From positions 1,488,001-1,552,000 of the forward strand of contig CP115966.1 in NCBI GenBank assembly GCA_027941995.1: 64,000 nucleotides of DNA, read 5' to 3'. How positions within the stretch are numbered: the first letter of the stretch is position 1; each line of letters starts with the position of its first letter. This document shows positions 22,589-32,001 of this stretch, piece by piece. The notes under the pieces are model-generated. The model worked only from the letters and a program-made list of their open reading frames with translations, was not told the origin of the DNA and did not search any database. The stretch is from Erythrobacteraceae bacterium WH01K (GTDB lineage: Bacteria > Pseudomonadota > Alphaproteobacteria > Sphingomonadales > Sphingomonadaceae). The position numbers and the translations under genes are program-made.

Positions 22589-25500
22589 TCACGTAACCTC
22601 TTGCAGCTCTTGCCGTTCCTCGGGAGTGACGTTGCGGCGCAGGCGGTCCCACCAGCGTTGACGCCACGTCCGGTCATCCTTTCTGGTGGCGAAGACGAGC
22701 TTCAGGATCGCGGGAAGGACGAACAAGGTGAGCGCAGTGGCGGTGATCAGACCGCCAATGACCACCGTTGCCAGAGGCCGTTGAACCTCCGCTCCAGTGC
22801 CGGTCGCGATCGCCATGGGGACAAACCCGAGCGACGCGACCAGAGCCGTCATCAATACTGGACGCAAGCGCGCCAGTCCGCCTTCCACGATGGCCTCATC
22901 GAGCGCCATCCCCTTGTCCAGACGCTGGCGTATTGCAGTCACCATCACGAGACCGTTGAGGGTCGCCACGCCCGAGAGGGCGATGAACCCGACTGCCGCC
23001 GAAACCGAAAACGGCATTCCGCGCAGAGCCAGCGAGAAGATGCCGCCAGCGAGGGCGAGCGGGATCGCGCTGAAAACAGCCAGAGCGGGAACCCAGCCTC
23101 CGACTGCCATATAGAGCAACAGGAGAATAACCGCGAAAGCGATCGGGATAACGATCTGCAACCGTTCCTGCGCAGCCTGAAGGTTCTGGTACTGGCCGCC
23201 CCACTCGATGAAGGCTGCAGCGGGCAATTCGACCTGCGCCTCGACATTCGCCCTCGCTTCCTCAACGAAGGAGCCAAGATCGCGCTCGCGCACGTTGGAG
23301 GAAACGATCACCAGCCTGCGTCCCTGTTCACGGCGGACTTCGGCAAGGCCATCCACAACCCGGAATTCGGCGACCGAGCGCAGCGGTATGGTCGCTCCGT
23401 TCGGAAGCAGCACCGGCAATGCACCAAGCTGATCGAAATCATCGCGTGTCGCATCCGAAAGCCGAACGACGACCTCGAACCTTCGATCGCCTTCAAAGAC
23501 CAGCCCGGCAGGCCGCCCGCCCAAAGCAATTGCGACGGATTGAGCGACGTCTTCGACCTTCAGCCCATATCGAGCGATCGTTGGACGATCGAAGGCAATA
23601 TCAAGCGTTGGGAAACCGGTGACCTGCTGGACTTTAACATCCGCAGCTCCCTCGACCTCGCGCAAAATCCCGGCGACCTCGTTCGCTGCCGAGGTCATGG
23701 CGGTCAGGTCGTCGCCGTAGATCTTGACCGCGACATCGCCGCGCACGCCAGCGATCAGTTCGTTGAAGCGAAGTTCGATTGGTTGGCTGAACTCATAGAG
23801 ATTGCCAACCAGGCCTCCCAGAGCACTCTCCATTTCTGCCACCAGATCATCTTTCGAAAGATCCGGGTCAGGCCATTCATCGCGCGGCTTCAGGATCACA
23901 TACGCATCGGAGGCGTTGGGCGGCATCGGGTCGCTGGCCACTTCCGCAGTACCGGTACGTGAGAATACCAGCTGCACTTGCGGAAATTCCTCCAATCGAT
24001 CTTCTACTCGCCGCTGCATCGCCAGAGACCGCTCGAGAGATGTGGAAGGGATTCGCAATGATTGCACCGCGATATCGCGCTCGTCGAGCTGCGGTGTAAA
24101 CTCGCTGCCAAGGAAACTGAACACCAGAGCAGCAACGGCAAAAATGCCGGCACCGGCCCCGATCACCGGCCAAGGGCGGGCGATGGCTTTGCGGACAAGA
24201 GGCCCATAGCGTTCCTTGGCGATCCGGATCGGTTTGACTTCCTTCTCCGTCAGTTTTTTGTTCAGCAGGATCGCGATCATCGCCGGGACGAAAGTCAGCG
24301 AGAGTACGAATGCCGACGCGAGCGCCAGCATGACCGTGATGGCCATCGGCGAGAACGTCTTGCCCTCGACTCCGGTGAAGGTCAGCAACGGTGCGAACAC
24401 CAGAAGGATAATCGCCTGACCATAGACAGTCGGCTTGATCATCTCCTGCGCGGCAAGCCGCGTTTCCGTCAGCCGTTCGCCAAGTGTCAGGAGCCGGCCC
24501 TCATGCTCCTGTCTGGCCGCAAGACGTGCCACACTATTCTCGACGATAATCACGGCCCCATCGACGATCAGACCGAAGTCAAGCGCGCCCAGACTCATCA
24601 GATTGCCTGACACTCCGAGCCGGTTCATGCCGATCGATGCCATCAGCATCGAAAAAGGGATAACCAGAGCGGCGATAATTGCGGCCCGTATGTTGCCGAG
24701 CAAAAGGAACAGGATGGCTATGACCAGCAGCGCACCCTCGACGAGATTCTTCTCGACGGTCGCGATCGTTGCATCGACGAGAGACGAACGATTGTAGACG
24801 ATTTCGGCTACCACACCTTGTGGCAGGGAGGCGCGGACTTCGTCAAGCCTCTCAGCGGCCTGGGCTGAAACAGTGCGGCTGTTTTCTCCTGCCCGCATGA
24901 GGACGGTACCAACCACAGCCTCGTCGCCATTCAGCGATGCAGCCCCGGTTCTGAGATCACCGCCAATGCTGACCGTTGCGACATCTCCCACGCGAATGGG
25001 AACGCCTCCACGTGTAGATATGACTGCTTGCTCGATGTCCTGGACACTGCCGAGCCGTGCATCGACACGAGCCAGCAGGGCTTCTCCTGATCGCTCGACG
25101 AAATTCGCGCCTTCGGCAAGGTTGGCGGCTTCCAGCGCATCGATCACCTCATCGAATGAAAGCCCGTAGCCTGTCATGCGAGCAGGATCGGGCTGTACGA
25201 GATATTGCTTTCGGAAACCCCCGATGGAATCGACACCGGCGACGCCATCGACCGACCGCATGAGTGGAGCGACCACCCAGTCCTGAATGGTACGCAGATA
25301 AGCAGCCTTAGCGACATCGCTATCCAGCCTGTCACCGCGTTCGGTAACGAAGCTTCCGTCGGACTGCCAACCGACCGCATTGCCCTTCGGTGCTTCCTTG
25401 CCCCCCGGATGCTCGAACTCGATCGTATACATGAGCACTTCGCCCAGACCGGTCGAGATAGGTCCCATTACCGGTTCTGCTCCTTCGGGCAGCGAAGCGG

Positions 25501-25900
25501 TGATCGGCGTCAGGCGCTCATTGACCTGCTGCCGCGCGAAATAGATGTCAGTACCTTCTTCGAAGATTGCAGTAACCTGGCTGAACCCGTTGCGCGAAAT
25601 CGAACGGGTCATTTCCAGACCATCGATCCCGGCGAGACCGGTTTCCACCGGATAGGTTACCTGCGTTTCGACCTGGGAGGGGGAAAGGGCGGGCGCTTCG
25701 GTATTGATCTGCACCTGAACGTTCGTAATGTCGGGTACGGCGTCAATGGGAAGCCGAAGAAGGTTCATCACGCCATAGATGGCGACACCGATCGTCAAAA
25801 CGACCATGGCCCAGCGAAAACGCACGGCCATGTCGAGGATCATGCCGATCAGGCCGTGGCGGTGCGAGTGCTCCGTTTCCTGCATGCGATCAGTGTCCAT
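22589..25900 (-). CDS. czcA: CzcA-like RND heavy-metal efflux pump
   Basis: A 1103-residue inner-membrane HME-RND pump. The TM4 proton-relay motif is DFGLIVDGAVIIVEN, the form found in CzcA/CnrA divalent-metal pumps and different from the monovalent-metal CusA pump at 40278. N-terminal MILDMAVRFRWAMVVLTIG and porter motifs such as PVETGLAGIDGLEMTRSISR are family-typical. The start at 25900 follows an AGAGGAAG ribosome site; a longer in-frame start at 25945 is unsupported. It overlaps czcB by 11 bp. It expels Zn, Co, Cd or Ni from the periplasm in a complex with CzcB and CzcC. Confidence 0.96.
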   Translation of the reverse strand: MDTDRMQETEHSHRHGLIGMILDMAVRFRWAMVVLTIGVAIYGVMNLLRLPIDAVPDITNVQVQINTEAPALSPSQVETQVTYPVETGLAGIDGLEMTRSISRNGFSQVTAIFEEGTDIYFARQQVNERLTPITASLPEGAEPVMGPISTGLGEVLMYTIEFEHPGGKEAPKGNAVGWQSDGSFVTERGDRLDSDVAKAAYLRTIQDWVVAPLMRSVDGVAGVDSIGGFRKQYLVQPDPARMTGYGLSFDEVIDALEAANLAEGANFVERSGEALLARVDARLGSVQDIEQAVISTRGGVPIRVGDVATVSIGGDLRTGAASLNGDEAVVGTVLMRAGENSRTVSAQAAERLDEVRASLPQGVVAEIVYNRSSLVDATIATVEKNLVEGALLVIAILFLLLGNIRAAIIAALVIPFSMLMASIGMNRLGVSGNLMSLGALDFGLIVDGAVIIVENSVARLAARQEHEGRLLTLGERLTETRLAAQEMIKPTVYGQAIILLVFAPLLTFTGVEGKTFSPMAITVMLALASAFVLSLTFVPAMIAILLNKKLTEKEVKPIRIAKERYGPLVRKAIARPWPVIGAGAGIFAVAALVFSFLGSEFTPQLDERDIAVQSLRIPSTSLERSLAMQRRVEDRLEEFPQVQLVFSRTGTAEVASDPMPPNASDAYVILKPRDEWPDPDLSKDDLVAEMESALGGLVGNLYEFSQPIELRFNELIAGVRGDVAVKIYGDDLTAMTSAANEVAGILREVEGAADVKVQQVTGFPTLDIAFDRPTIARYGLKVEDVAQSVAIALGGRPAGLVFEGDRRFEVVVRLSDATRDDFDQLGALPVLLPNGATIPLRSVAEFRVVDGLAEVRREQGRRLVIVSSNVRERDLGSFVEEARANVEAQVELPAAAFIEWGGQYQNLQAAQERLQIVIPIAFAVILLLLYMAVGGWVPALAVFSAIPLALAGGIFSLALRGMPFSVSAAVGFIALSGVATLNGLVMVTAIRQRLDKGMALDEAIVEGGLARLRPVLMTALVASLGFVPMAIATGTGAEVQRPLATVVIGGLITATALTLFVLPAILKLVFATRKDDRTWRQRWWDRLRRNVTPEERQELQEVT

Positions 25901-27038
25901 GTTCGGCTTCCTCTTTTTCGAGTTCGGCTTTGAGCAGGAAGGCATTCTCGGTTGCGATCCGCCAGTTCGCTTCGAGACCGGATTCGATCACCACGCGGCC
26001 TGCGGAACGTGCGCCGGTCACCACCGGACGGGTCTGGAAGCCGCGGCGCGTGCGCACGAAAACCACTTCCTGGCCGTCGAGTGACTGCACCGCGCTTTCG
26101 GGCACCGACATGCGGCCCGTGTCGACCTCGCCCGAAGGTCGGATGCGCGCTTGCAGGAAGGCACCTGGTTGAAGACCGGGGATGGACCGCGTGAGCGAAA
26201 GGACTGCCGTCGCGCTGCGGCTCTCAGGATCGAGCGATGGCGTGACGGAGCGGACCCGCGCTCCGATCTCGCGGTTTTCTGCAAGTTCCAGCGTGGCTTC
26301 ATCGCCTGGCTGAATACGGCTCGCTTCTGCAGAGGGGAGCGCGACTTCGATCTGCATCGCATTAGGATTCACGATTTGGTAGAGTTCCTCTCCCGCATCG
26401 ACAAACGAACCAAGGACAATAGGCGCCGCCGTTACCCGTCCTGCAAGAGGGCTGGTAACCGCCAAAGACCGACCGTCGCCACTCACGCCCGCTGCCGCAA
26501 CCGCTGCCTGCGCGCGGGACAGTTCTGACTGGGCGACCTGGAGATTGGCGCGCACCGCTTCGAGATCCTGCCGCGCCGTAACATTGGCTTCGAAAAGCCG
26601 GCGTTCGCGCTCATAGGCGGCTGACAATTCGTTGACGCGCGCGCGCGCCGCGCTCAATTGCGATGCCAAAGCTGCCGCTTCCGCACTTTCGATACGCGCA
26701 ATGGTTTCACCCTGCCGGACGTAATCACCCAGCGTTTTTTGAACGCTCCGCACCACGCCCGCCGCTCGCGCATCGATCCGCGCGCTGCCTGTGGGGCTAG
26801 CGGCGATTGTGGCTGGGAACACTAGCTCTACCGCCGAGCCCTCACCAACGGTCTCGACCATGATTTCGGAGCTTCGAATCTCCTCTTCGCCGAGTAGGAC
26901 CAGTCCTTCCGGGAGATCGCTTTCTTCGGTTTCCTCTTCGCTGTGCGGTTCTGCGCCGTTGTCCGGCCACAGCATTACAGCAGCCGCAAAAACAAGAATG
27001 ATCAGGCCGATCAGTACGGCCAAACGCTTACGGTTCAT
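25890..27038 (-). CDS. czcB: CzcB-like membrane-fusion protein
   Basis: A 382-residue periplasmic adaptor anchored by an N-terminal membrane segment (LAVLIGLIILVFAAAVMLW). It has an acidic patch after the anchor (EEETEESDLPEG), a barrel-sandwich domain (IDARAAGVVRSVQKTLGDYV), a coiled-coil hairpin and a C-terminal end that is acidic and His-bearing (LEKEEAEHGH). The ATG at 27038 is preferred for its AGGAAA site; 27053 gives five more residues and overlaps the czcC stop. It bridges CzcA and CzcC. Confidence 0.92.
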   Translation of the reverse strand: MNRKRLAVLIGLIILVFAAAVMLWPDNGAEPHSEEETEESDLPEGLVLLGEEEIRSSEIMVETVGEGSAVELVFPATIAASPTGSARIDARAAGVVRSVQKTLGDYVRQGETIARIESAEAAALASQLSAARARVNELSAAYERERRLFEANVTARQDLEAVRANLQVAQSELSRAQAAVAAAGVSGDGRSLAVTSPLAGRVTAAPIVLGSFVDAGEELYQIVNPNAMQIEVALPSAEASRIQPGDEATLELAENREIGARVRSVTPSLDPESRSATAVLSLTRSIPGLQPGAFLQARIRPSGEVDTGRMSVPESAVQSLDGQEVVFVRTRRGFQTRPVVTGARSAGRVVIESGLEANWRIATENAFLLKAELEKEEAEHGH

Positions 27039-27049
27039 GGGTATTTTCC

Positions 27050-28303
27050 TCATTGGGCGCCAAGCCAGATCAACTGCGCCGCCAGGCGACCGCGATCTTC
27101 CTGGGCTTGGATCAAGGCTTCTCGGATTGCATCGCGGGCTTCGGCCGCAGCCAGAACCTCGATCAGCGGGAACCTGCCGTTGCGATACCCAATCCGGACG
27201 AGGCGCAAGGCTTCTTCCGCTTGAGGCAGGGAGGTTTGGGACAGAGTCTCTACACGAGCCTCGGCGGCGAGAAAGCGGCCGCGCGCCTGGGTTACTTCGA
27301 GTTCGAAATCCGCGCGGGCGACAGCCTCGCGTGCGGAGGCCGCGCGGAAGCGGGCCTCGGCAGCGGCGATGTTACCCTGATTGCGATTGCGGAAAGGAAG
27401 GGGAATCGAGACGCCCACTAGGAAGGCCTGATCCCTGCTTTCCTCGAACCGCCTGACACCGGCGGAGATGGCCGGATCGGGAACACCCAAAGAGCGCTCC
27501 CTGTCGATCGCAGCGTCCGCCGCCTCGCGTTCGGCACGCGCGACTTGGAGACGCAAAGCAGAAGGCGATGCAAGAAGCATCGCAGGAGGTTCGATCCCGG
27601 GAAACGCCGATGGCACGTCCGGGGGAGGGGACGTTTCACCCCAGAGCGCCACCAACGCGCTCCGCGCCGCTATCTCTGAAGCTCGCGCGGCTTCAAACTC
27701 CGCCTCGGCTTCAGCAAGGGCCGCTTCTGCACGAAGCGAGCGCAGCGGCGGCTCGCGGCCAACTTCGACAAGCAGGCCAGCTATACGCGCGAGTTCGCGA
27801 TTGCGTTCGACTACGTCGCGGGCAAGTTCCAGTCGCGCAGCTGAAGCGACCGCCTCGATGTAGCGTTCGCGCACCATGCGACTCAGCTCAGCGACCGACA
27901 ATTCTCCAGAAAGCATTGCCACGCGCGCCTCGGCCTCGGCCGAGCGAATGCGTGCGCCCCGCTTGCCGCCTAGCTCGAGGCGCTGACTCAAAGACAGCGT
28001 ATATTCGGTTGCTTGCAGCCCTGAAAAGGCACCGCTTCCTGCGATGTTCTCCGCTTCAAAGGCAAGCTCAGGATTTGGCCGAAGCCGTGCCTGATCGATA
28101 AGCGCGCGTGCCGCGTCCGTTTCGGCCTGCGGCCCGATCAAACGCGGATTGTCTGATTGCACCTGCGCGCTTTCGTCCACACCCGCACGCGCGAGAGCTT
28201 CGTCGAGCGTCAACACCGCGCGTTCTTGTGCACGCACCGCACCGGGCAGTACTGCGAGGCTCAGCCCTGCAAAAAGGGCGCCTCGCCAAATAATGGCAAA
28301 CAT
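27050..28303 (-). CDS. czcC: CzcC-like outer-membrane efflux protein
   Basis: A 417-residue TolC-like outer-membrane factor with a signal peptide (to about residue 25, AVRAQ) and two long helical repeats, for example RLEAELSVAELS-like coiled stretches and NPELAFEAENIAG near residue 77. The start has a GAGGAAAAATC site. It is followed at once by czcB. It provides the outer-membrane exit duct for CzcCBA. Confidence 0.93.
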   Translation of the reverse strand: MFAIIWRGALFAGLSLAVLPGAVRAQERAVLTLDEALARAGVDESAQVQSDNPRLIGPQAETDAARALIDQARLRPNPELAFEAENIAGSGAFSGLQATEYTLSLSQRLELGGKRGARIRSAEAEARVAMLSGELSVAELSRMVRERYIEAVASAARLELARDVVERNRELARIAGLLVEVGREPPLRSLRAEAALAEAEAEFEAARASEIAARSALVALWGETSPPPDVPSAFPGIEPPAMLLASPSALRLQVARAEREAADAAIDRERSLGVPDPAISAGVRRFEESRDQAFLVGVSIPLPFRNRNQGNIAAAEARFRAASAREAVARADFELEVTQARGRFLAAEARVETLSQTSLPQAEEALRLVRIGYRNGRFPLIEVLAAAEARDAIREALIQAQEDRGRLAAQLIWLGAQ

Positions 28304-28367
28304 GAATTGATTTTTCCTCTACTGACATGCCGAATGCGCGCCGACATTGCGGCGGCAATACTGGACG

Positions 28368-28712
28368 TCAGATTCGAGGAGGGGGCGTCAAAATCGCTTG
28401 CTGGACTGCAGTCAGGCCGACGGGTTCGAAGAAATGCTGTGCACCGGATGAACGCTCACCGGCCCCGATATCCGCATTGCCTGCAAATTGGACTCCATGA
28501 TGGCAATGGCCGTGGGCGCAGATGCCATGCTGCTCATTCGGGCTGTCCGGCAAGTCTTGACCAGTCTCGCTACTTGCAGCTTCGACACTTGTAAGTTCGC
28601 CAATTTCAGGCCCGCATACCGCCGCGTCCACGCTTACGCTGAACACCAGGCCGAAGAGAATCAGCATGGCGAAAAACGGCTTCAAGGCAAGAAGGGGCAT
28701 ACGGAGGGTCAT
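28368..28712 (-). CDS. Small exported Cys/His-rich protein heading the czc operon
   Basis: A 114-residue protein with a hydrophobic N-terminus (LKPFFAMLILFGLVFSVSVD) and a short Cys/His cluster, HGICAHGHCHHG, in the middle, likely to bind metal. It lies 65 bp upstream of czcC on the same strand, where CzcI- or CopL-like small periplasmic proteins are often found; sequence similarity to these is only by style, not by recognisable motifs. It may modulate induction or buffer periplasmic metal. Confidence 0.65.
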   Translation of the reverse strand: MTLRMPLLALKPFFAMLILFGLVFSVSVDAAVCGPEIGELTSVEAASSETGQDLPDSPNEQHGICAHGHCHHGVQFAGNADIGAGERSSGAQHFFEPVGLTAVQQAILTPPPRI

Positions 28713-28871
28713 GACACTTTGGCCCCGCTAGCAGGACCAATCACATGGCACAAGTCGATATTCTCTTCGAATTCCGAAGCCGTCGCGCAGCTCAATGCAT
28801 AAGAACGAACAAATGCGCTATTCATGTACCGACCTGGGTCGACACAAACGCCGTAATAGAAAGATATAATA

Positions 28872-30803
28872 TCACACTGCATCGCGTGACCGGTCATTGT
28901 TTGATGCTCGGGTGTGATTAATCCAGAAACCAAGTAAAAGTACGGATGCCATTGCAAGTTGAGCGCCAATCACTTGGAACGTCGGATAAACTCCAAGCAT
29001 ACTTAGTCGCGGACCGCCGGCTATCGGCGCAATTCCGATCACACCCGCTTCCTGCAAGCCCGCGATCCCTTTGCCAATCAGGACAATCGCAAGCAGGGCG
29101 ATGAGCACCGAACTGTAGGCAAAGAACTTTCCGATCGGCAGCGTCCGGCTGTAGCGCAGCAGCAGCCAGGCGATGACGACAAGGAGCAAACCGGCCGTGG
29201 CAGCGCCCGCCAGCAGATAGCCCGTACTTCCCTGAGCGGACAGCGCAGCGTAAAAGAGGATGGTTTCGAAGACCTCTCTATAGACGACAAGGAATACGAT
29301 CCCGAACAGGAACCAGAGCGATCCGCGCGAAAGCGCCTTGCCAAGCTTGTCGCGGATATAGCGCTGCCAATTGTCTGCCTGTGATTTTCCGTGCATCCAG
29401 ACGCCAACCGACAGAAGGACCAGCGCTGCAATCAGCGAACCGAATGCCTCGATCGATTCCCGGCCGGCACCGCTGATGTCGAGAAGATAGGTCGCCGCAA
29501 GCCAAGTAAGCGCGCCTGCCACCAGCGCACCGGTCCACCCGCCATGAACAAATCGCAATGCCCGATCCTGTCCCGCCTTCCTCACGAAAGCGATCATGGC
29601 GATCACGATCAGCAATGCCTCCAGACCCTCGCGGAGGAGGATCGCGAAAGATGCCACGAAGGTTGACCAGCCCGTCGCAGATTCCGGCGCAAGGACATTT
29701 TCAGCCTGTACGAGCAAACCCTCGATGGCCCGGATCCGTTCGCTTATCGCAGAGGTCGGCAGATCTGCGTCGATGGCTGCACGCAAGTCCATCATCCCGC
29801 TCTCGATACGCACCAGAAGATCCGGATTGCGTGTCGCCAATATCGGTTCGACGGGTTCGAACCCGTCCAAATATGCCGACAGTGCGAGCTCCTTGGCCCG
29901 GGAAATATTCCCGTTCGCGTGGGCGCGTTCAGCTTCTGCGAGCCGGGTACGTGTGATGCCAAGAGGCCCCGCTACATCGGCGATCGCCGACGGGTTGGCC
30001 CGAAGATAGGCCATGAGCGCGTCCGCGCGCACTTGCCCGATCTCTCCTGCCAGTTCGTCCGGCGTGATCTTCGTGAGAGCGGCAAGATCGGGAAAGCGTT
30101 TGCGTAGTTCGGAATCTGACTTCCATAGACGCGCCCCTTCGTCGACCGCCTCAAAGGCGACGGATCCCGAATAGAAGGCCAGGGCCCAACGATCGTCGGA
30201 GGAGAGCTGCGAGAAACCGGGCATGGCGGTGCCATCGATCCCTTGGTCGATAACCTGATAGAGACCCATAATGCTGCGCTGACGCGCGCGATCGACGTCG
30301 GTAAATGCGATCGGCGGTGGATCAAGGCCCGCAGACGCCGGCCCGCGACCGTTTCCTGACACCCCGTGGCAACTGGCACAAGTCTCCTGGTACAGCAGTC
30401 TTCCGCGCTCAAGATCGGGCGCCCTCGAAGGCGAGAGCGTGATCGGATAGATGGCTAGGAGATCCGCAGCGAGCTTTCTGGCTGCCGTGGCAACTTGATC
30501 AACGGGGGCCATCGAGAGGATATCGGCTTCAAGTTGCTTCGCGTTTGCCTCTAGCCGAACGCGACCGGGGCGTTCAGGCAATTCCGCAATACCCGATCGT
30601 ACCGTACCGGCGAATTCGACCATTTCCTCATATTCGACTTCGTTGACGACTTCGCCGTCCTCGACGGCAGCTGCATAATCTACCGCCATGTAATCGAGCA
30701 GGCGCCAGATCGTGTTGGGTTCTGCCGCCAACGCTTGCGCGCTGCCGAACGACAACAGAAGGGCCAGGCAAATGCCGGACAGGCGCGCCAAATATTTCAT
30801 CAT
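28872..30803 (-). CDS. Cytochrome c-FTR1 fusion iron permease
   Basis: A 643-residue protein with a signal peptide, a periplasmic helical domain, a c-type haem site CASCH (LYQETCASCHGVSGNGRGP, about residue 140) and a C-terminal FTR1/EfeU-type permease with seven or so membrane segments. The permease iron motifs are REGLE (LLREGLEALLIV, about 389) and a variant REVFE (YREVFETILFY, about 506). FTR1 proteins import iron after oxidation; a fused haem domain suggests electron transfer coupled to Fe(II) oxidation. It is encoded with a short CDF gene (4-bp overlap) behind a MerR-type promoter, an unusual setting for an importer. Confidence 0.9.
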   Translation of the reverse strand: MMKYLARLSGICLALLLSFGSAQALAAEPNTIWRLLDYMAVDYAAAVEDGEVVNEVEYEEMVEFAGTVRSGIAELPERPGRVRLEANAKQLEADILSMAPVDQVATAARKLAADLLAIYPITLSPSRAPDLERGRLLYQETCASCHGVSGNGRGPASAGLDPPPIAFTDVDRARQRSIMGLYQVIDQGIDGTAMPGFSQLSSDDRWALAFYSGSVAFEAVDEGARLWKSDSELRKRFPDLAALTKITPDELAGEIGQVRADALMAYLRANPSAIADVAGPLGITRTRLAEAERAHANGNISRAKELALSAYLDGFEPVEPILATRNPDLLVRIESGMMDLRAAIDADLPTSAISERIRAIEGLLVQAENVLAPESATGWSTFVASFAILLREGLEALLIVIAMIAFVRKAGQDRALRFVHGGWTGALVAGALTWLAATYLLDISGAGRESIEAFGSLIAALVLLSVGVWMHGKSQADNWQRYIRDKLGKALSRGSLWFLFGIVFLVVYREVFETILFYAALSAQGSTGYLLAGAATAGLLLVVIAWLLLRYSRTLPIGKFFAYSSVLIALLAIVLIGKGIAGLQEAGVIGIAPIAGGPRLSMLGVYPTFQVIGAQLAMASVLLLGFWINHTRASNNDRSRDAV

Positions 30804-31441
30804 GCAATCTGCTGCGTTTTCATATCGCTGCGCGCATGGCGGATAATTTCGAGAGCCGAATGGAGGAACAAAAACGCAATCGCAGCGGCCACGATGATAT
30901 CAGGCCATGCGCTTCCCAACCAATAAACCAAACCGGCTGCGACGATGACCGCGACATTGGCCAGGGCATCGTTGCGTGAAAATAGCCATATCGCGCGCGC
31001 TTGAGCATCGCCTCCTTTGCGAAAGCGAGCGAGCACAAAAACGGCGGCAAGGTTGATAAGCAGGGCGACAAAACCCACCCAGCCCATGATGCCGGCTTCC
31101 GGCTGCACCATATCGAACATGCGCCAGATCGCCGCGCCGATCACACTCACACCAAGCGCCGCCAGAAACAAACCTTGCGCGAGCGCCACCCGAGCACGCG
31201 TCGATGCCGTCCATCCGAGCGCAAGCAGTCCGATGAAGGTGATCGAGCCATCGCCAAGGAAATCCAGCGCGTCGGCTTTGAGCGCCTGGCTCGCGGCTAA
31301 AAACCCGGCGGCCAGCTCGATCATGCCGAAACCGACATTGAGGATAATCACGATCCAAAGCGCGCGGCGGTATTGCGGATCGTCAACCGCCCTCTCGGGG
31401 TCGCCGGTGCAACCACAGTCTTCCGAATCATCTAAACTCAT
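30800..31441 (-). CDS. Short CDF-family transporter with N-terminal Cys motif
   Basis: A 213-residue protein with six membrane segments and no C-terminal cytosolic domain. The N-terminus is acidic and has CGC (DDSEDCGCTGDPERA). Metal-site motifs are DFLGD (LKADALDFLGDGSITFIGLL) and NDALAN (FSRNDALANVAVIVAAGLV), a variant pattern like that of the other short CDF at 18912. It is the first gene behind the MerR-type promoter at 31451-31481 and is followed by the cytochrome c-FTR1 gene with a 4-bp overlap. Confidence 0.85.
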   Translation of the reverse strand: MSLDDSEDCGCTGDPERAVDDPQYRRALWIVIILNVGFGMIELAAGFLAASQALKADALDFLGDGSITFIGLLALGWTASTRARVALAQGLFLAALGVSVIGAAIWRMFDMVQPEAGIMGWVGFVALLINLAAVFVLARFRKGGDAQARAIWLFSRNDALANVAVIVAAGLVYWLGSAWPDIIVAAAIAFLFLHSALEIIRHARSDMKTQQIA

Positions 31442-31450
31442 GATTTTTGA

Positions 31451-31481
31451 GCTTTACAATCTCCAGTTACTGGAGGATCAA
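31451..31481 (-). promoter_or_regulatory. MerR-type promoter for short CDF and FTR1 genes
   Basis: On the minus strand a -35 TTGATC (31481-31476) and a -10-like TAAAGC (31456-31451) are 19 bp apart. The spacer contains the perfect dyad CTCCAGT-A-ACTGGAG (31475-31461). It lies just upstream of the short CDF gene and 100 bp from the divergent merR gene, whose product is the expected activator. Confidence 0.75.
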
Positions 31482-31482
31482 G

Positions 31483-31511
31483 GACTTTCTGCGCACCTTT
31501 CGCAGAAAGTC
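31483..31511. promoter_or_regulatory. 11-bp perfect inverted repeat upstream of merR
   Basis: GACTTTCTGCG (31483-31493) and CGCAGAAAGTC (31501-31511) are perfectly complementary around the 7-base loop CACCTTT. The repeat is next to the -35 of the MerR-type promoter and about 70 bp upstream of the merR start. It could be a second operator or an RNA hairpin in the merR leader. Confidence 0.5.
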
Positions 31512-31579
31512 TGACGGCCGATGTGCGATTGCGTCGCGGAGACACACACCCTGCGATGGCCATCATCGAGGATTAAAGA

Positions 31580-31975
31580 ATGCAGATAGGAAAAATTGCC
31601 CGCGCGACCGGGACCAAAGTCAACACCGTTCGCTATTATGAAGAGATCGGTCTTCTGAAGCCCGCTCCGCGCTCCCAGTCGGGACGAAGGATTTACGCAG
31701 ACGCCGATGTCGAACGGCTCGCATTCATCCGGCGGGCTCGGGGTTTGGGCTTTTCGGTGTCCGAAGTTCGCTCGCTGCTCGAAGTGTCGGACGCACCAAA
31801 CCGGGATTGCAAGGACGCTGCGACTTTGGCACGAAATCATTTGCGCCGGGTGGAAGAGCAGATCGAACAGCTGCAGGCGATGAGACAGGAACTGATCGGC
31901 CTGGCACGGGCCTGCGATGGGGGCACTGCCACCGACTGCGGCATCATCGGCGGGCTTGCTAGAAAATCCGCCTGA
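31580..31975 (+). CDS. MerR-family metal-responsive regulator (divalent-metal type)
   Basis: A 131-residue MerR protein: N-terminal HTH (QIGKIARATGTKVNTVRYYE), a second wing region ending ARGLGFSVSEVRSLLEVS, and a metal loop. Cys77, Cys112 and Cys120 occupy the same positions as in the other MerR protein of this window, the arrangement of divalent-metal sensors (CadR/ZntR/PbrR-like). It is divergent from the short CDF-FTR1 operon across a MerR-type promoter and convergent with lspA. The combination of a MerR sensor with lspA is reminiscent of lead-resistance clusters. Confidence 0.9.
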   Translation: MQIGKIARATGTKVNTVRYYEEIGLLKPAPRSQSGRRIYADADVERLAFIRRARGLGFSVSEVRSLLEVSDAPNRDCKDAATLARNHLRRVEEQIEQLQAMRQELIGLARACDGGTATDCGIIGGLARKSA

Positions 31976-32001
31976 AGATTGCCTTGGCAAAAGCGCAGAA
32001 T

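Noticed and set aside
28886-28899. Palindrome TGACCGGTCA at the end of the FTR1 gene
   Set aside because: Only 10 bp and within or next to coding sequence; expected by chance in 64 kb.
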